From: Ephydatia muelleri
Lineage: Eukaryota > Porifera > Demospongiae > Spongillida > Spongillidae
NCBI GenBank assembly: GCA_013339895.1
Contig: JABACO010000003.1
Coordinates: forward strand, 8,970,909 to 9,034,908
DNA: 64,000 bases
Reading direction: 5' to 3'
Position numbers and translations under genes: made by a program. The notes under the pieces are model-generated. The model searched no databases. It was not told the DNA's origin and worked only from the letters and a program-made list of their open reading frames with translations. Of the stretch, positions 36,900 through 48,455 are shown piece by piece. The first letter of the stretch is position 1; the number at the start of each line of letters is the position of its first letter.

Positions 36900-39310
36900 C
36901 TCAGTCTCTAAACTACTGTATTGGGGTCTTGAACCCTTTCATGCATGCATGTGACTCGTGTTGTTTACCCCTGAGTATAACAGTGGGGTATGTAATGTTT
37001 TGTGAATATGATAAACTCGGTTCATTCATAATGAGGTTGTAACGGAAGTTGCGGTATAACGAGCGATAGGAAGCTGTGACATATGGTGGCAGCGGTGGGA
37101 TCCATCCGTAACCGTTGTGCAGGGAGACCCATGGATCCAGGAAGAGCGTACACGCATCGTGACTGAAGCTGAGGTGGACCTGTAGAGACGGAATGCTGGT
37201 AGCGCATCCAAAAGTGGTAGACCTGAGTGTAGCCGGATTGCGAGTGGCAGCAGTGGTATTTGATCGCTAGTTTGTTGTCTAGCAAGTTCGCGTGGTTAAT
37301 CGTCGCATGACATTGCGATCGGGTAGGGTACATCAAGATATCGAGAGCGAGACACCTATTGTTACGGTAACTGCAACATCCAGCGGTGCAATGGAAGATG
37401 TACAGAGGTTGTCCTGCAGTTGGCAGAAGATCGATTCTGGCAGGAATGGGAGTTTGACGAACATCAGAAATGGCACGAAGAAGAGCAAGTGCAGCAAGGA
37501 AAAGATCGCGAGCGGCACAGTGAGGAGACCAGAGCATACCTCGAGCTAATTGTGAAGTTGGCGGAGACGCAGAAGGCAGATTCCACAAATCACACAGATT
37601 TGAGCGTTAAGTTGGTACCATTGGGAGCAGCAGATGACAGAAGCTTATCTTGTCACGTTCGAGCACATATTGACAGCTCATGGCATTGATGAGACTCGCG
37701 GGGGCGCATTTCCTCGCTCCTCAGCTGACGGGTAAGGCACAACTGGCATGCGGCGCTTCCTACCACCACGAAGCAAAACTATAATAACATAACTACGAAG
37801 CAATCAAGGCAGCGATCTTGGCGTGTTACAGAATCAATGAAGACGCATATCCGTGAGGTTCCAAGGATTAGTACAAAGAGATGGTGAGACAAACAGAGAG
37901 ACAGCTACCAGGTTAATGGATTTGTTGCAGAAATGGATGAAAGAACACCAGACAGTAGATGAGATCCAGCAAGTGGTCGGGATGGAGCAGTTCCTGAATA
38001 CTCTACCTTTAGAGAAACGGTTATGGGTACTGGAAAAGAAGCTGAAGACTTGTATAGAAGCAGGAGAGTTGGTAGATGAGTATGAGCGAATCCGACTGAA
38101 GGAACCGACAATAACCGAGGCAGCTGCCAAAAAATCCCCAGACAGAGTTACACAGGAAGGAAGACAAACAGCTGTACGTATTGTGGACATATTGAAAGCG
38201 TATGCCGGCAGAAGTCAAGGGAGGAAGAAGTGAGGGACCAAGATGCTACCAGTGCAGAACGAAGGGCACTACTTGGGCGAGAGGAAGCCGGGAAACAGAA
38301 TAAGGGAGCGATACAGAACGGTATTTGTCAATCAGGTACGGTAAAAGGACAAACCAAGATTCTTCTGGATAATACTCGATGCTCCAAGACAATGGTCTCC
38401 AACCGGTTGGTTCCTCTCGAGAACTACTTGGAGGGCAAGGGAGTATCGGTATGGTGTGCACATGGTGATGCCAATTTCTATCCTTAGGGCCCAAGTGGAG
38501 ATAGGTGTGAGGAATCTAAAGCTCACTGTGGAAGCAGCAGTGGCGGAGAACCCAACCGTTCCGGTGTTGCTAGGGACAGATGTCCTGAATTGTTCCAGAT
38601 GCTGGGTCGGCACCCAAAGGAGATGTGTCCACAAGACGTCATGATTATGACGACAAGGGTGCAGCAGCAACTGGAGGAAGAAATTCTCAGAAAGGAGAAA
38701 GAGCGGGCAGCTGGAGCACGACCGCGCTTGATTGCAGAAGAGAGTAACAATGGTTCTCCTACGTTGTGTTCTGAAATACCAAAACAGGAAAACCCTGTCA
38801 TTGCCAAACCGAAGGGTATTTTGGACATTTCGGCTGATGAACTACAACGGTTGCAGGAACATGATTCCACCCTAGCTAACATCAGATAGATGATCACAGA
38901 TGAAGCTCGGAAGGGTGAGGACTCTTAATTTTTCATGAGAAACAGGCTCTTATGACGGAGATGGGCGCCATACGGTTAGAGAGAATTCAAAATTGAACAA
39001 TTGGTTCTACCCAAGCAGTTGCAGAGGAATGTGTTGGAGCTAGCTCAGGAGATACCTCTCGCAGGACAATTGGGTAAGGAGAAAACATATCGGCGTGTGT
39101 TGCGCAGGTTTTATTGGCCTAACATGTTCGAGGATGTAGAGTTCTGTAGAACCTGTGCAGTGTGTCAGAAAGCATCTCATAAGGGAGTGGGGAAAGCCCC
39201 TTTGATGCCATTACCAGTTATCAGTGAGCCATTCATTGGTGTTGGTACTATTACCTACCACATCGTGATGCGTCCGCGACATGGGAGGCGACAACAACCA
39301 TCAGGCTGAC
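36900..39310 (+). mobile_element. Ty3/Gypsy fossil: LTR end, gag, protease, integrase start
   Basis: A candidate LTR end (AATGTTTTGTGAATATG... with ATAAACTCGG at about 37010-37020) is followed near 37082 by TGGTGGCAGCGGTGGGAT, the primer-site motif common in animal Gypsy elements. A gag region with a SCAN-like capsid pattern spans about 37290-38230 (AFLAPQ.LTGKAQ-type motifs, then a retroviral-type Cys-containing segment). A protease-like VLLGTDVL lies near 38560, and an integrase zinc-binding segment (RRVLRRFYWPN, FCRTCAVCQK) at 39001-39180. The element is broken, with more than eight breaks, and has no reverse transcriptase before the integrase. That order suits Gmr1-type elements, where integrase precedes reverse transcriptase, with the rest lost; a deletion in an ordinary element is the alternative. 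It looks moderately old. Confidence 0.75.
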
Positions 39311-39654
39311 AACCATTCCCTTGGATCTGTTAATTCGGTATGATCGTCATACGAAGTGAACTAATCTTCCTTGACCTGTATAGCTCTATACTCAAACACG
39401 GAGTTGCGAACGGCTATAGCTTAGTTGAAGGCGGAGAATAGAAGCGATTAATATTCATGTGGAATGGGAGAATGGAACTCAGGTTGCCTGCAATTAATGG
39501 TGCGAATTGAGCAGGAAAAGTGCATTAACTTTGCACATCTGTATCTTCATAACAGATAGAGTAATAAATTAACAAACAGAACAAATGAATAGGTATTGGA
39601 CCCCTCTACCTACCAACCAAATTTGAAGCAATTTGATTACTCCTGCCGAAAGTT

Positions 39655-40263
39655 ATGATGGATTCATACAAGTATTGGGCGATTATTCGGTGTTATGATT
39701 ACACCGCCAATTGTAAGCATCTAATCGGCAGTTTAGTACACCTGACGATTATCATGGTAGACAATGACGTGGGCATGACTGAAGCCCAGAAGGACAAGGC
39801 GAAGCTTCAAACAGCGTTGGATACAGCCCAGCAGGCCAAGGCCGAGCTTGAAGCTCAGTTGACTGAAGCCCAGAAGGACAAGGCGAAGCTTCAAGCTCAG
39901 TTGACTGAAGCCCAGAAGGACAAGGCGAAGCTTCAAGACACGCTTGAAGCTCAGTTGACTGAAACCGAGAAGGACAAGGCGAAGCTTCAAGACACGCTTG
40001 AAGCTCAGTTGACTGAAGCCCAGAAGGACAAGGCGAAGCTTCAAACAGCGTTGGATACAGCCCAGCAGGCCAAGGCCGAGCTTGAAGCTCAGTTGACTGA
40101 AGCCCAGAAGGAAAAGGCGAAGCTTCAAGCTCAGATGACTCAAGCCCAGAAGGACAAGGCGAAGCTTCAAGAGGAGCTTCGAGAGAAGCTTCAAGACACG
40201 GAAAAGGAGCGTCAAGAGAAGCTTCAAGAGAAGTTTCATGAATTGAATGATCTTTTAAACTGA
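39655..40263 (+). CDS. Intact ORF for a heptad-repeat coiled-coil protein
   Basis: The 202-codon ORF has ATGs at 39655, 39754 and 39775; the last (MTEAQKDKAKLQ) begins the regular part and the first 30-40 codons look non-repetitive. From there the protein is built from 14-residue units LTEAQKDKAKLQAQ, 7-residue DTLEAQL inserts and a TALDTAQQAKAELEA module that occurs twice. Every unit is a multiple of seven residues, so the hydrophobic a/d pattern is never broken and one long parallel coiled coil is expected. It ends with KLQEKFHELNDLLN before TGA. There is no intron, signal peptide or membrane segment. GC content is well above its neighbours. Nearly identical DNA units imply recent expansion. 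Repeat proteins of this kind occur in both bacteria and animals; origin and function are unknown. Confidence 0.6.
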   Translation: MMDSYKYWAIIRCYDYTANCKHLIGSLVHLTIIMVDNDVGMTEAQKDKAKLQTALDTAQQAKAELEAQLTEAQKDKAKLQAQLTEAQKDKAKLQDTLEAQLTETEKDKAKLQDTLEAQLTEAQKDKAKLQTALDTAQQAKAELEAQLTEAQKEKAKLQAQMTQAQKDKAKLQEELREKLQDTEKERQEKLQEKFHELNDLLN

Positions 40264-40419
40264 AAAGCTAACTGCTGTCATTGAAAAGATAAATTCAATT
40301 GAGGGAAACATTTATGTGTATATGTAGACATTAACAGTGAATGCGATTACAAAGGTGTAGTGCGCATGCTCCTGAAAACCACAAGCGCTAATGAGGGCGG
40401 AAAGCATACTTAGTACCAA

Positions 40420-41260
40420 AGAAGAAAACCAAAAGTTCAGTTTGGCAGCACTTTGGGTTACGAGCCACAGAGGAAGGCGTACTTGTTGAAAAGGAGCCGG
40501 GACAGCCCTATTTGTCGATCACGCGGGAAAAGTGTGCAGGCCAAGGCTAGTAACACAACAAATCTTTTCCAACATTTACATGAGCACCACCCTATGCTTT
40601 TTGCAGAGATCACTCCTAATGCACATACAAAACAGCCTCTTAAAAAGGAAAGTGGCCTACCTTGTCAGCATCAGTATCCAAGTATTAACGGAATAGTGCA
40701 CAGACAAAAGAATTGAACCGTGCAGTGGCATACTATCTAGCAAAAGATGCAGTGCCATTGTGCACTGTTGACAAACCAGGTTTCAGACACTTTTTGCAGA
40801 AGTTAAATCCCAGATATGATCTCCCATAGACAAAACACTTCTCCAGTATGGAGATCCTGGCATTATATACACATATTAGGTATACTGTTGTGATACCTGT
40901 ACTGAGGCAGGCTGACTATTACTCCGCAACTACAGATCTGTGGACTTGTGGTGCCAGTGAGCCCTACATGACACTTACTGTTCACTTTGTTGATAGCACA
41001 TGGAAACTGCAATCATTTTGCCTTGAAACAGTGTCAATATTTGAAGACCACACTGTGCAGATGCAATCACAGATGTGCTGGAGAACTGGGAATTCTCACC
41101 AAAGAAGCTAGTGGCATTTACTACAGACAGTGGGTCAAACATTGTTTCAGCCATTCATATTCTTGATCTCCTCCAAATTAGCTGCTTTGGTCATAATCTT
41201 GACTTAGCCATCAGAAAAAGTCTGAATGACCCTCAAATACAGAAAGCACATTCTCGATGG
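40420..41260 (+). pseudogene. hAT transposase with BED finger, truncated
   Basis: The start gives SVWQHFGLRATEEGV, the aromatic part of a BED zinc finger; its HLHEHHP histidines follow, but one expected Cys is Arg (CRSRG). The core then shows VVIPVLRQADYYSATTDLWTC (Asp region of the hAT RNase-H fold), MTLTVHFVDSTWKLQSFCL, LVAFTTDSGSNIVSAI and ISCFGHNLDLAIRKSL, as in ZBED1/ZBED4-like elements. Frame changes near 40500, 40715 and 41065, plus loss of everything after about 41260 including the dimerisation domain, make it dead. Termini are not visible. Confidence 0.75.
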
Positions 41261-41360
41261 TGGAGCTCTTCCATCGCAGTTGTCGGATCATTTAGCTTGT
41301 TGTTTTAATCGAATGAGAAGACAAAAATAAGCAGCTTTGTTGTTGCTTATGTGGCAAAAC

Positions 41361-41510
41361 AGCGCAGTTATAGAGAACACCAGTTCCAGAATTATACCCC
41401 TCCTCATCCTCCTTCTTGACCATGCATAACTTGGGACAGGAACGCTTTGAAAGAATGAAAATTGCGCCCATAGCTTCAGAATTGGTCGGCATTTTCCCTT
41501 TTGTAATCAA
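41361..41510. repeat. Dispersed repeat, copy 2
   Basis: Diverged copy of the repeat at 1-175, same orientation, lying just beyond the truncated end of the hAT remnant. Confidence 0.5.
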
Positions 41511-41880
41511 ATAATCTCGAGCTATGTATTAGCAGGTGACTACCAAATAAAATTTGGGTAGTACAAAACGCTAGTCGTGTTTGATAGGACTCCTGGCACA
41601 ATATTAGTTTAGAATTTTGTTCTTACCAAATAAGAAAACTACAAGGGGCAAGTAGCAAGTAACTTAATGCATACGGTATGATGGAAAATAATAACAGGCC
41701 TAGCCTCTGAACAAAGTAATACAAAGTGGAGAGTATCAAGTGAAGAGTGCCAAGTGGACTGTCAGAGCCTGAAAAGAACGAACCACTGAACGTGACAAGA
41801 ATAACTCAGAGCCTGTAACAAAACACACAGCTGAACGTGAAAAGTATCGAGCCGAGCCAGAAAAGACAGGAACAGATGGT
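41511..41880. other. Intergenic, GAAC-rich toward the satellite
   Basis: From about 41700 the words GAACGTGA, AAAGAACGAACC and GAGCCTG recur irregularly, perhaps a degenerate edge of the satellite that follows. Confidence 0.4.
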
Positions 41881-43310
41881 ACTAGCAACCTCCAGACTGA
41901 ACAGAGGAACCCGTCGTCACCAAAAGGAACAGTGGAACCAGCAACCTCCAGGCCGAACAGAGGAACCAGTAGTCACCAAACAGGAACAGAGGAACCAGCA
42001 ACCTCCAGACTGAACAGAGGAACCCGTAGTCACTAAACAGGAACAGAGGAAGCAGCAACCTCCAGGCTGAACAGAGGAAGCAGCAACCTCCAGGCTGAAC
42101 TGAGGAACCAGTAGTCACCAAACAGGACCCAAGAAACCAGCAACTTCCAGACTGAACAGAGAAACCAGTAGTCACCAAAAAGAACCAGAGGAACTAGCAA
42201 CCTCCAGACTGAACAGAGGAACCAGTAGCCACCAAATAGGACCCTAGAAACCAGCAACCTCCAGACTGATATGAGGTTCCCCGTATTCACTAAACAGGAA
42301 CAGAGGAACCTGCAACCTCCAGGCTGAACAGAGGAACCAGCAACCTCCAGGCTGAACAGAGGAACCAGCAACCTCCAGACTGAACAGAGGAACCCGTCGT
42401 CACCAAAAGGAACAGTGGAACCAGCAACCTCCAGGCCGAACAGAGGAACCCGTAGTCACTAAACAGGAACAGAGGAAGCAGCAACCTCCAGGCTGAACAG
42501 AGGAAGCAGCAACCTCCAGGCTAAACTGAGGAACCAGTCACCAAACAGGACCCAAGAAACCAGCAACTTCCAGACTGAACAGAGAAACCAGTAGTCACCA
42601 AAAAGAACCAGAGGAACTAGCAACCTCCAGACTGAACAGAGGAACCAGTAGCCACCAAATAGGACCCTAGAAATCAGCAACCTCCAGACTGATATGAGGT
42701 TCCCCGTATTCACTAAACAGGAACAGAGGAACCTGCAACCTCCAGGCTGAACAGAGGAACCAGCAACCTCCAGGCTGAACAGAGGAACCTGCAACCTCCA
42801 GGCTGAACAGAGGAACCAGCAACCTCCAGGCTGAACAGAGGAACCTGCAACCTCCAGGCTGAACAGAGGAACCAGCAACCTCCAGGCTGAACAGAGGAAC
42901 CAGCAACCTCCAGGCTGAACAGAGGAACCAGTAGTCACCAAACAGGACCCAAGAAACCAGCAACCTCCAGACTGAACAGAGAAACCAGTAGTCACCAAAA
43001 AGAACCAGAGGAACTAGCAACCTCCAGACTGAACAGAGGGACCTGTAGTCACCAAATAGGACCCTAGAAACCAGCAACCTCCAGACTGATATGAGGAACC
43101 TGTAGTCACCAAACAGGAACAGAGGAACCAGCAACCTCCAGGCTGAACAGAGGAACCAGTAGTCACCAAAAAGAACCAGAGGAACTAGCAACCTCCAGAC
43201 TAAACAGAGGAACCAGTAGGACCCAAGAAACCAGTGCTCAACCTCCAGACTGAACAGAGGAACCAGTAGCCACCAAACAGGAACAGAGGAAATGTGGATC
43301 AAGTAGTGTC
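41881..43310. repeat. 28-bp satellite with higher-order structure
   Basis: The basic unit is 28 bp, CAGCAACCTCCAGGCTGAAC plus AGAGGAAC, interspersed with a second module of about 27-30 bp, CAGTAGTCACCAAACAGGA. Sets of both recur as a larger block: the pairing of CCCGTCGTCACC with AACAGTGGAACC appears at about 41908 and 42391, 483 bp apart, and a GATATGAGG variant at about 42268, 42690 and 43087. Because 28 is not divisible by three, reading frames cycle and give long artefactual minus-strand ORFs. It is not a CRISPR array: there are no unique spacers. Confidence 0.9.
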
Positions 43311-43859
43311 CAAGCAGGAAGAGATGAACCAGTACTATATACCAACAGAACAAGCGAACGAAACATTCATGGAACTCACAAAACAAGCAAAATCAAAACA
43401 GACTTCAATGTGTGCACCACCAATCCTGGTTTTGTATGGTTTCCATCTGGTGATTAACCTTTTATAAATGTAATGCCATTGCACGTCAAAAAATTGGTCA
43501 GGTGCGCTCCATATAAAAGCACTACGCCGACATAAACGGCACCACCCACAACCCGTTGTAGCAATAAACCTCCCGTCTCACCTCTGAGAAAGTTCGATAC
43601 CACTAGTAACATAAAATAAGCGCTCGATCCAACCTAGGTGTAAAGAGAAGAGAGCGGAAAACTGTATTAACTGCGCAAACACTCAGAACGTTCTTCTAAA
43701 ACGAACTTCATAATACATGCTCAAATACAGACTCTGCCATAACTTTTCCTCAGCACGCTAGCACACTAAATCACCTACGAAATGCTTCTCTCTATATGCA
43801 ACGCGCAACGCACACCTTTCGCAATGTGCCGTAAATATAGATTGCACCGAATATGTTAC
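43311..43859. other. Intergenic
   Basis: No gene is seen between the satellite and the MITE. Confidence 0.4.
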
Positions 43860-44289
43860 TTAATTAGAACGAACTATTTGCAACGATAACAATTGCGTTT
43901 ATACTGTAGTGCCTATAAATAAATGCCAATCACGTGCATGTTTCTTAATTTGTGTTGCGCTTGTTCTACGGCTGTTTGCGTTCATTGAAAACGTGGAAAC
44001 TGAGTTTTGTCACACCCATAGCAACACCCCGACAAAAACAACCACTGTGGAATCTACAGCTGTGCAAGTTAAGCAAGTGGCTCTGTTTCAGTTTACTCCC
44101 AACTACTTAATATTCATAGCTGTTAATTAGATATCAATTTACACCACTCAACAGATATTGGCCGCATACGCATTCCATTAAACGTTGTCATGGTTACATT
44201 ATCCATCTGCAATTTACTTTGTGCTTGTTGAAGATACTCAATACCTCTTTTTTTAATTGTTATCGTTGCAAATAGTTCGTTCTAATTAA
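43860..44289. mobile_element. MITE with TTAA target site
   Basis: The element has 31-bp inner inverted ends (TTAGAACGAACTATTTGCAA and onward) that match exactly, each bounded by TTAA (43860-43863 and 44286-44289). Total length is 430 bp and there is no coding gene. TTAA duplication is used by piggyBac and Kolobok elements; the terminal bases do not have the usual piggyBac CCY start. Confidence 0.8.
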
Positions 44290-44524
44290 CGGATCCACTA
44301 TATACTGAGCAAAACTGTACTATAACTGTTCAAACAGAACAAACACCACACAATAGATCACTTCCATGTTATAGCCACCAGTATATCAGCTGAACACCAG
44401 TCAAAGTTCTATATCCTCTACAGTATCAAACACAAATACAGGACAAACATGTGCATCTATTTACGAGGCTGTGTCTGACTTGCTATAACACTCTATTCCT
44501 CAATCCTGCCTGACCCACGTGGCC

Positions 44525-44665
44525 ACCATATGTCAAACCATCACAAGTACATGTAGCATCTTGCCATCACATGTCAAGCCTTCCCAAGTACATGTAGAAT
44601 CCTCTCACCACATGGCAACTCTTCCAAAGTACATGTAACATCTTGCCACCACTTGGCAACCCTTT
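44525..44665. repeat. Minisatellite of about 42 bp
   Basis: About three and a half diverged copies of a unit containing AAGTACATGTAGCATCTTGCC and CACATGTCAA. Confidence 0.7.
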
Positions 44666-45156
44666 CTCCAGTACCAACTGATGTCAACATTACGGCGGGA
44701 GCTTATTTTCCATCCGTTTCAACTGGCAGGAGATATATCTGTCTACATGCAAGTGCTTGAGGTAGTTTTTTGGAAGGATAGTTTTCATCCTGCAGTCTAA
44801 CAAAGTGCGAACTTACTCCTGGTACCATTCTTGCTACTACCATTACATGTATAGCGTTACCAATGTAACCTTGCATTTTGGAGTAAAAGTGTGTATCATC
44901 GATATTTAAATTCTGGCCAATTCAAAGGGTGCACATGCAATTGTAGTATGCTACCTGTAAATTTGATAATAGTTTGCTCGGGATTGATTTATTTTCATAT
45001 TGATATTGATACATTTGGGGATTGCAATGCCCAATCAGTCATCAAAATCAGTGTACTGTCTATGGTATATTTAATGTCTAATGTCTGGGTGTCATTCCGG
45101 GTGTATGTTTATACACCTAGATGTACAGATATTTGAAATAATGTCACTTCGTAACT

Positions 45157-45804
45157 GTGTACCAGAAATGAAATCCAACAGCACATGCAGGTTTATGATG
45201 CATTTTTAGCTCTGGGCGGAAATAGGTAAGGTCTAGTTCTGTCTACTCATGTTTCCGAAGTGAGGCCCTCTGAGACATGCTAGGTGTGTTTGGGGTAGCT
45301 TCACTCTGGCACACTTTGGAAAACTGGTTAGACGTTTGTACACCCTGGTGTACGGAAATTCAGATTAATGCCATTTTGTTACTGTGCACCAGAACTTAAA
45401 TCCAACAGCTATTGCATTTAAGTTCCAAAAAATGTTCCACCAGGGATGACATCCAAGACATTACACATTAAGAAAAGCTAGCTCTGCCTCAAAAAGAGCT
45501 ACCTGTACAGATTCCTCCGACTCCACTACTTTCAACCCAGCAAGTGACATGTACTTCTGTCATACAGTTTTAGCTCAGGGCTGAAATAGGTATGGTCTAG
45601 TTCATGCCTTGTACAAACTTCTAAACAGTTTGCAAAAGTGTGCCAAAGAGAAGCTCTCCAGTCGCGCCTAGCGTACTCAGAGGATCTCACTTTGGAATCA
45701 TGATTGGGTACAAGTATTTTGACAAAACTACACCTTAACTTTGTCCACCAGAGCTAAAAATGCATCACAAACATGTATGTGCTGTTGGATTTCATTTCTT
45801 GTGC
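45157..45804. repeat. Nested inverted and direct repeat
   Basis: 45157-45214 (ACCAGAAATGAAATCCAACA, ... GCATTTTTAGCTCTGG) is matched in reverse complement by 45749-45804. Between them, 45373-45415 repeats the ACCAGAA...AATCCAACAGC part in direct orientation, and 45568-45610 repeats the TTTTAGCTC...AAATAGGTA...GGTCTAG part in direct orientation. It looks like an old foldback element that was partly duplicated within itself. Confidence 0.65.
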
Positions 45805-45814
45805 AGCTTACCTT

Positions 45815-47040
45815 CCATTTTTTCATCCTTTCTAACAATATTTCCCAAACTGGACTTGAAGTGTTTGTTTTTTATTTATGTTGCATCTAGCCAAGTTTCT
45901 GAAACAATCAGTGTATAAATAAACATGTAAATTACAACGTACTAGGAGAAGCATTTCCTGGGTCAGAGATTGGGAGAGAATCTACTGCTGAGAAGTATTA
46001 TGCAAAGGGGAAAAAGGATATCAATTGGGTTACCCGTGAACAGGACAAAACTCCAGACTTTCTGTTTGTACAGGCATTACACTGTATCAGTTATGAATTG
46101 TTCAGTCGGAATTGATTTGCAGCATTACAAACCTTCTATGCACACAGGTTTAAATTATTCTATATGTAAGGATTGTGTGCAATTCTTTACAAAACAATGT
46201 TGGGATGATTAAGTAAATGTAACGGCATTTCATATAGCTGAAATCTCAATGACTAGAGTCTATCACCATGTAGTGCTGTTGAATTCTACTGTATAGGTCC
46301 AACCTGATTGCTAGCTCTTATAATAGACTGCTAGTCTCTACATATCTCTAGAAGAATTGATTTGTGCATCAATTTGGAAATGTACCATGGTAACATTGTA
46401 AGTTCTGAAGAGCAAAGTGAAGAAGATTAAGTAATTGACATGATAAACCCAGGTTTTCATCTAGCAAATTGACGAACATCGAGAAAACCTAATTTTCTTT
46501 TACCAAATATTTGGAAATAGTATTTTCAGTTGCAAAAATTCTGAAAACTCAGTGTTTAAATAAGTATTCGAAAATAAACCTTACAAATAAAGTTTATATT
46601 GTCCAAGGAAAGCTAGGTTACAACCACTACTACCTGTTGTACTCCCTCCTGCTACCTACCCTTTGATCTTCCCTCCTCCTATTATTAAATCCTAGCTCCA
46701 CCATTACCGGCTGAAATATATATATTTTTAAAAACAGGTATACAAAACAGCATGGGGGAAATTGGGAGTGGCAACTGATTCTACTTCGTGGGAGTATGAT
46801 ATATTCGAGCACTTCAAAGTCAATTAATCAAGATCATTGGGACGGTAGTCACTTGCATTCATATAGACGCATGTGTGAAGAAGTGAAGGGACAATGCTGG
46901 CATGGAAGGTGTATGTGGAGTGTACTGACCTGCATAACAATTGTACCGTATGCTAAATGTTTTTATCCGTTACATTTGTACTCATGTTGTATCTTAATTA
47001 TTTTTTCCCTTATCAAATGGCAGGGTAACAAGCCTTACAA
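45815..47040. other. About 1.2 kb without a secure gene
   Basis: ORFs at 45970-46212 and 46796-47044 have some Cys but no known motif. They could be upstream exons of the TM2-like gene copy that follows; no junction supports it. Confidence 0.35.
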
Positions 47041-47057
47041 CTAGTGCATGTTCCAAT

Positions 47058-47768
47058 AGCAGTGACTGTTACCCAGCTGGTCTTAATGGGATAAATGTAC
47101 CAATAAATACATTAACTGATCCAATCAGAAGTGTATGTGCAGTGACTGCTTCTATACATACAAATCTAGTGCATACTAGAGATGTTGGGAGTACAACAAA
47201 ACAACCCAGACCTGTAATTATCTGAGGAAGGACCAAAGGACAGCTTTCCTTCTCTCCTTGTTCCTCTCAGCCCTTGGAGCTGCTAACTTCTGTATTGAAC
47301 AATATGACTTAGGTAAGATATAAGCCTGATGGTCTAACCCATCTATAAACCCATTGGCAGTATTAGCTGTTGTATGCAGTATAGAATTCAATTTAGTGAT
47401 AAAACTGCTTCTGATCAATACCTGCTACTTATTTCATTGAGACTATCTGTAGTGTCAGTGTATAAAAAAATTTTCTTCTTTTTTAAAAACATTTTCAGTT
47501 GCAACTACAATCATATGTCATATTCTTACAATGCTATGGTTAAATTGAAATGCGCATCGGACACCAACTAAAACTGTATACGTAGTTATAGTACGTATTT
47601 CCATATAATAACTTAATCTAATTGCTAAACATGTTATGTTTTTCATGTTACATTTTCACATTTGAATCATTTGTACGTACTAGATGCTGAATAGTATGAC
47701 TTCTCCACTGCAGGTGGTATTCAACTTGCACAGTGCAAAAAGTTTGTTATGCGACACTGTATATTATA
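47058..47768 (+). pseudogene. Cys-rich / TM2-like membrane protein gene, copy 1
   Basis: The exon ends at a good donor (GACTTAG/GTAAGA, last base 47312). It encodes CYPAGLNG, then CSDCFYTYKSSAY, NKTTQTC, and the hydrophobic LRKDQRTAFLLSLFLSALGA followed by ANFCIEQYDLG. This last part resembles the first helix and G-A-x-x-F-Y turn of a TM2 domain. A second exon (acceptor CACTGCAG, from 47714) joins in phase 1 to give GGIQLAQCKKFVM and stops at 47768. Frame changes and a stop lie in the Cys-rich part, so this copy is decayed. Diverged copies are at 53440 and 53912. The original gene probably encoded a secreted-side Cys-rich domain plus a two-helix membrane domain. Confidence 0.5.
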
Positions 47769-47946
47769 GCGTATAAGCAGCAATATAAGCTGTCTGCGTA
47801 TTGAAAATTATAAGCAAATGCGTATAGTCAGTCACGTGCGGTTTCTGGTATCTTAGCAAACCTTTGAATTTCATTAATGTTACACGGTTTGGTGAACCGC
47901 GCACTATCGTAATTTGGGCTTTGACCTTCCGTAAACCAGTCCTCCG

Positions 47947-47970
47947 CCCCCCCCCCCCCCCCCCCCCCCC
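47947..47970. repeat. Poly-C tract (24 C)
   Basis: An uninterrupted run of C flanked by C-rich sequence. Similar G runs are at 57946-57970 and 58772-58798. Confidence 0.95.
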
Positions 47971-48060
47971 ATCCCCCTTTGCATCTGCTTGGTTTATAAA
48001 ACTTTTCTTCGCACATATAAGTGGTACAACACCAAACACAAATATTCAAACGCCATAGTG

Positions 48061-48455
48061 CCTTAAGACAGCGGTTCCCAAGTACTAACTTAGTGTGACC
48101 TGATAAAGACGAGAATATAATAACATTTGGCGCCAATTGAAATGGCCATACTTACCTCTAGTGATGGACTTGTTGGTGCTGACTAACCAAATGCGCACAA
48201 AAGAAAAATACATTTTAGTGCCCCCAGCATACTTACCAGTTCGAATAGAAACGCTGCAGAAAAGCAAAATGAAGGTAGCAAAGCCATTGCGTACTTACCT
48301 CAGCAGAATCGAACCGCGCTTGTGATAGCCGAAACCCATAGTCCTTGAGACAGCGGTCCCCACGTACTACGTGACCTGATTAAGACGAGAACATAATAAC
48401 ATTTGGCATCAATTGAAATGGTCATACTTGCCACTTTGTAACTTACCTCAGCAGA
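48061..48455. repeat. Direct repeat pair
   Basis: 48061-48170 and 48342-48455 share AGACAGCGGT, CCTGATAAAGACGAGAA, TAATAACATTTGGC and CAATTGAAATGG in the same order, about 280 bp apart. The second also has CTTACCTCAGCAGAA, found at 48293 in the first, so the true unit is about 280 bp. Confidence 0.75.

Noticed and set aside
39733-40239. Antisense Leu-rich ORF of 168 codons
   Set aside because: It is the shadow of the coiled-coil repeat on the plus strand and starts without an ATG context of its own.
41882-43386. Minus-strand ORFs of up to 239 codons in the 28-bp array, and a resemblance to a CRISPR array
   Set aside because: The 28-bp period cycles the three frames, giving open but meaningless repeats. 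The array has no unique spacers and the genome is eukaryotic.
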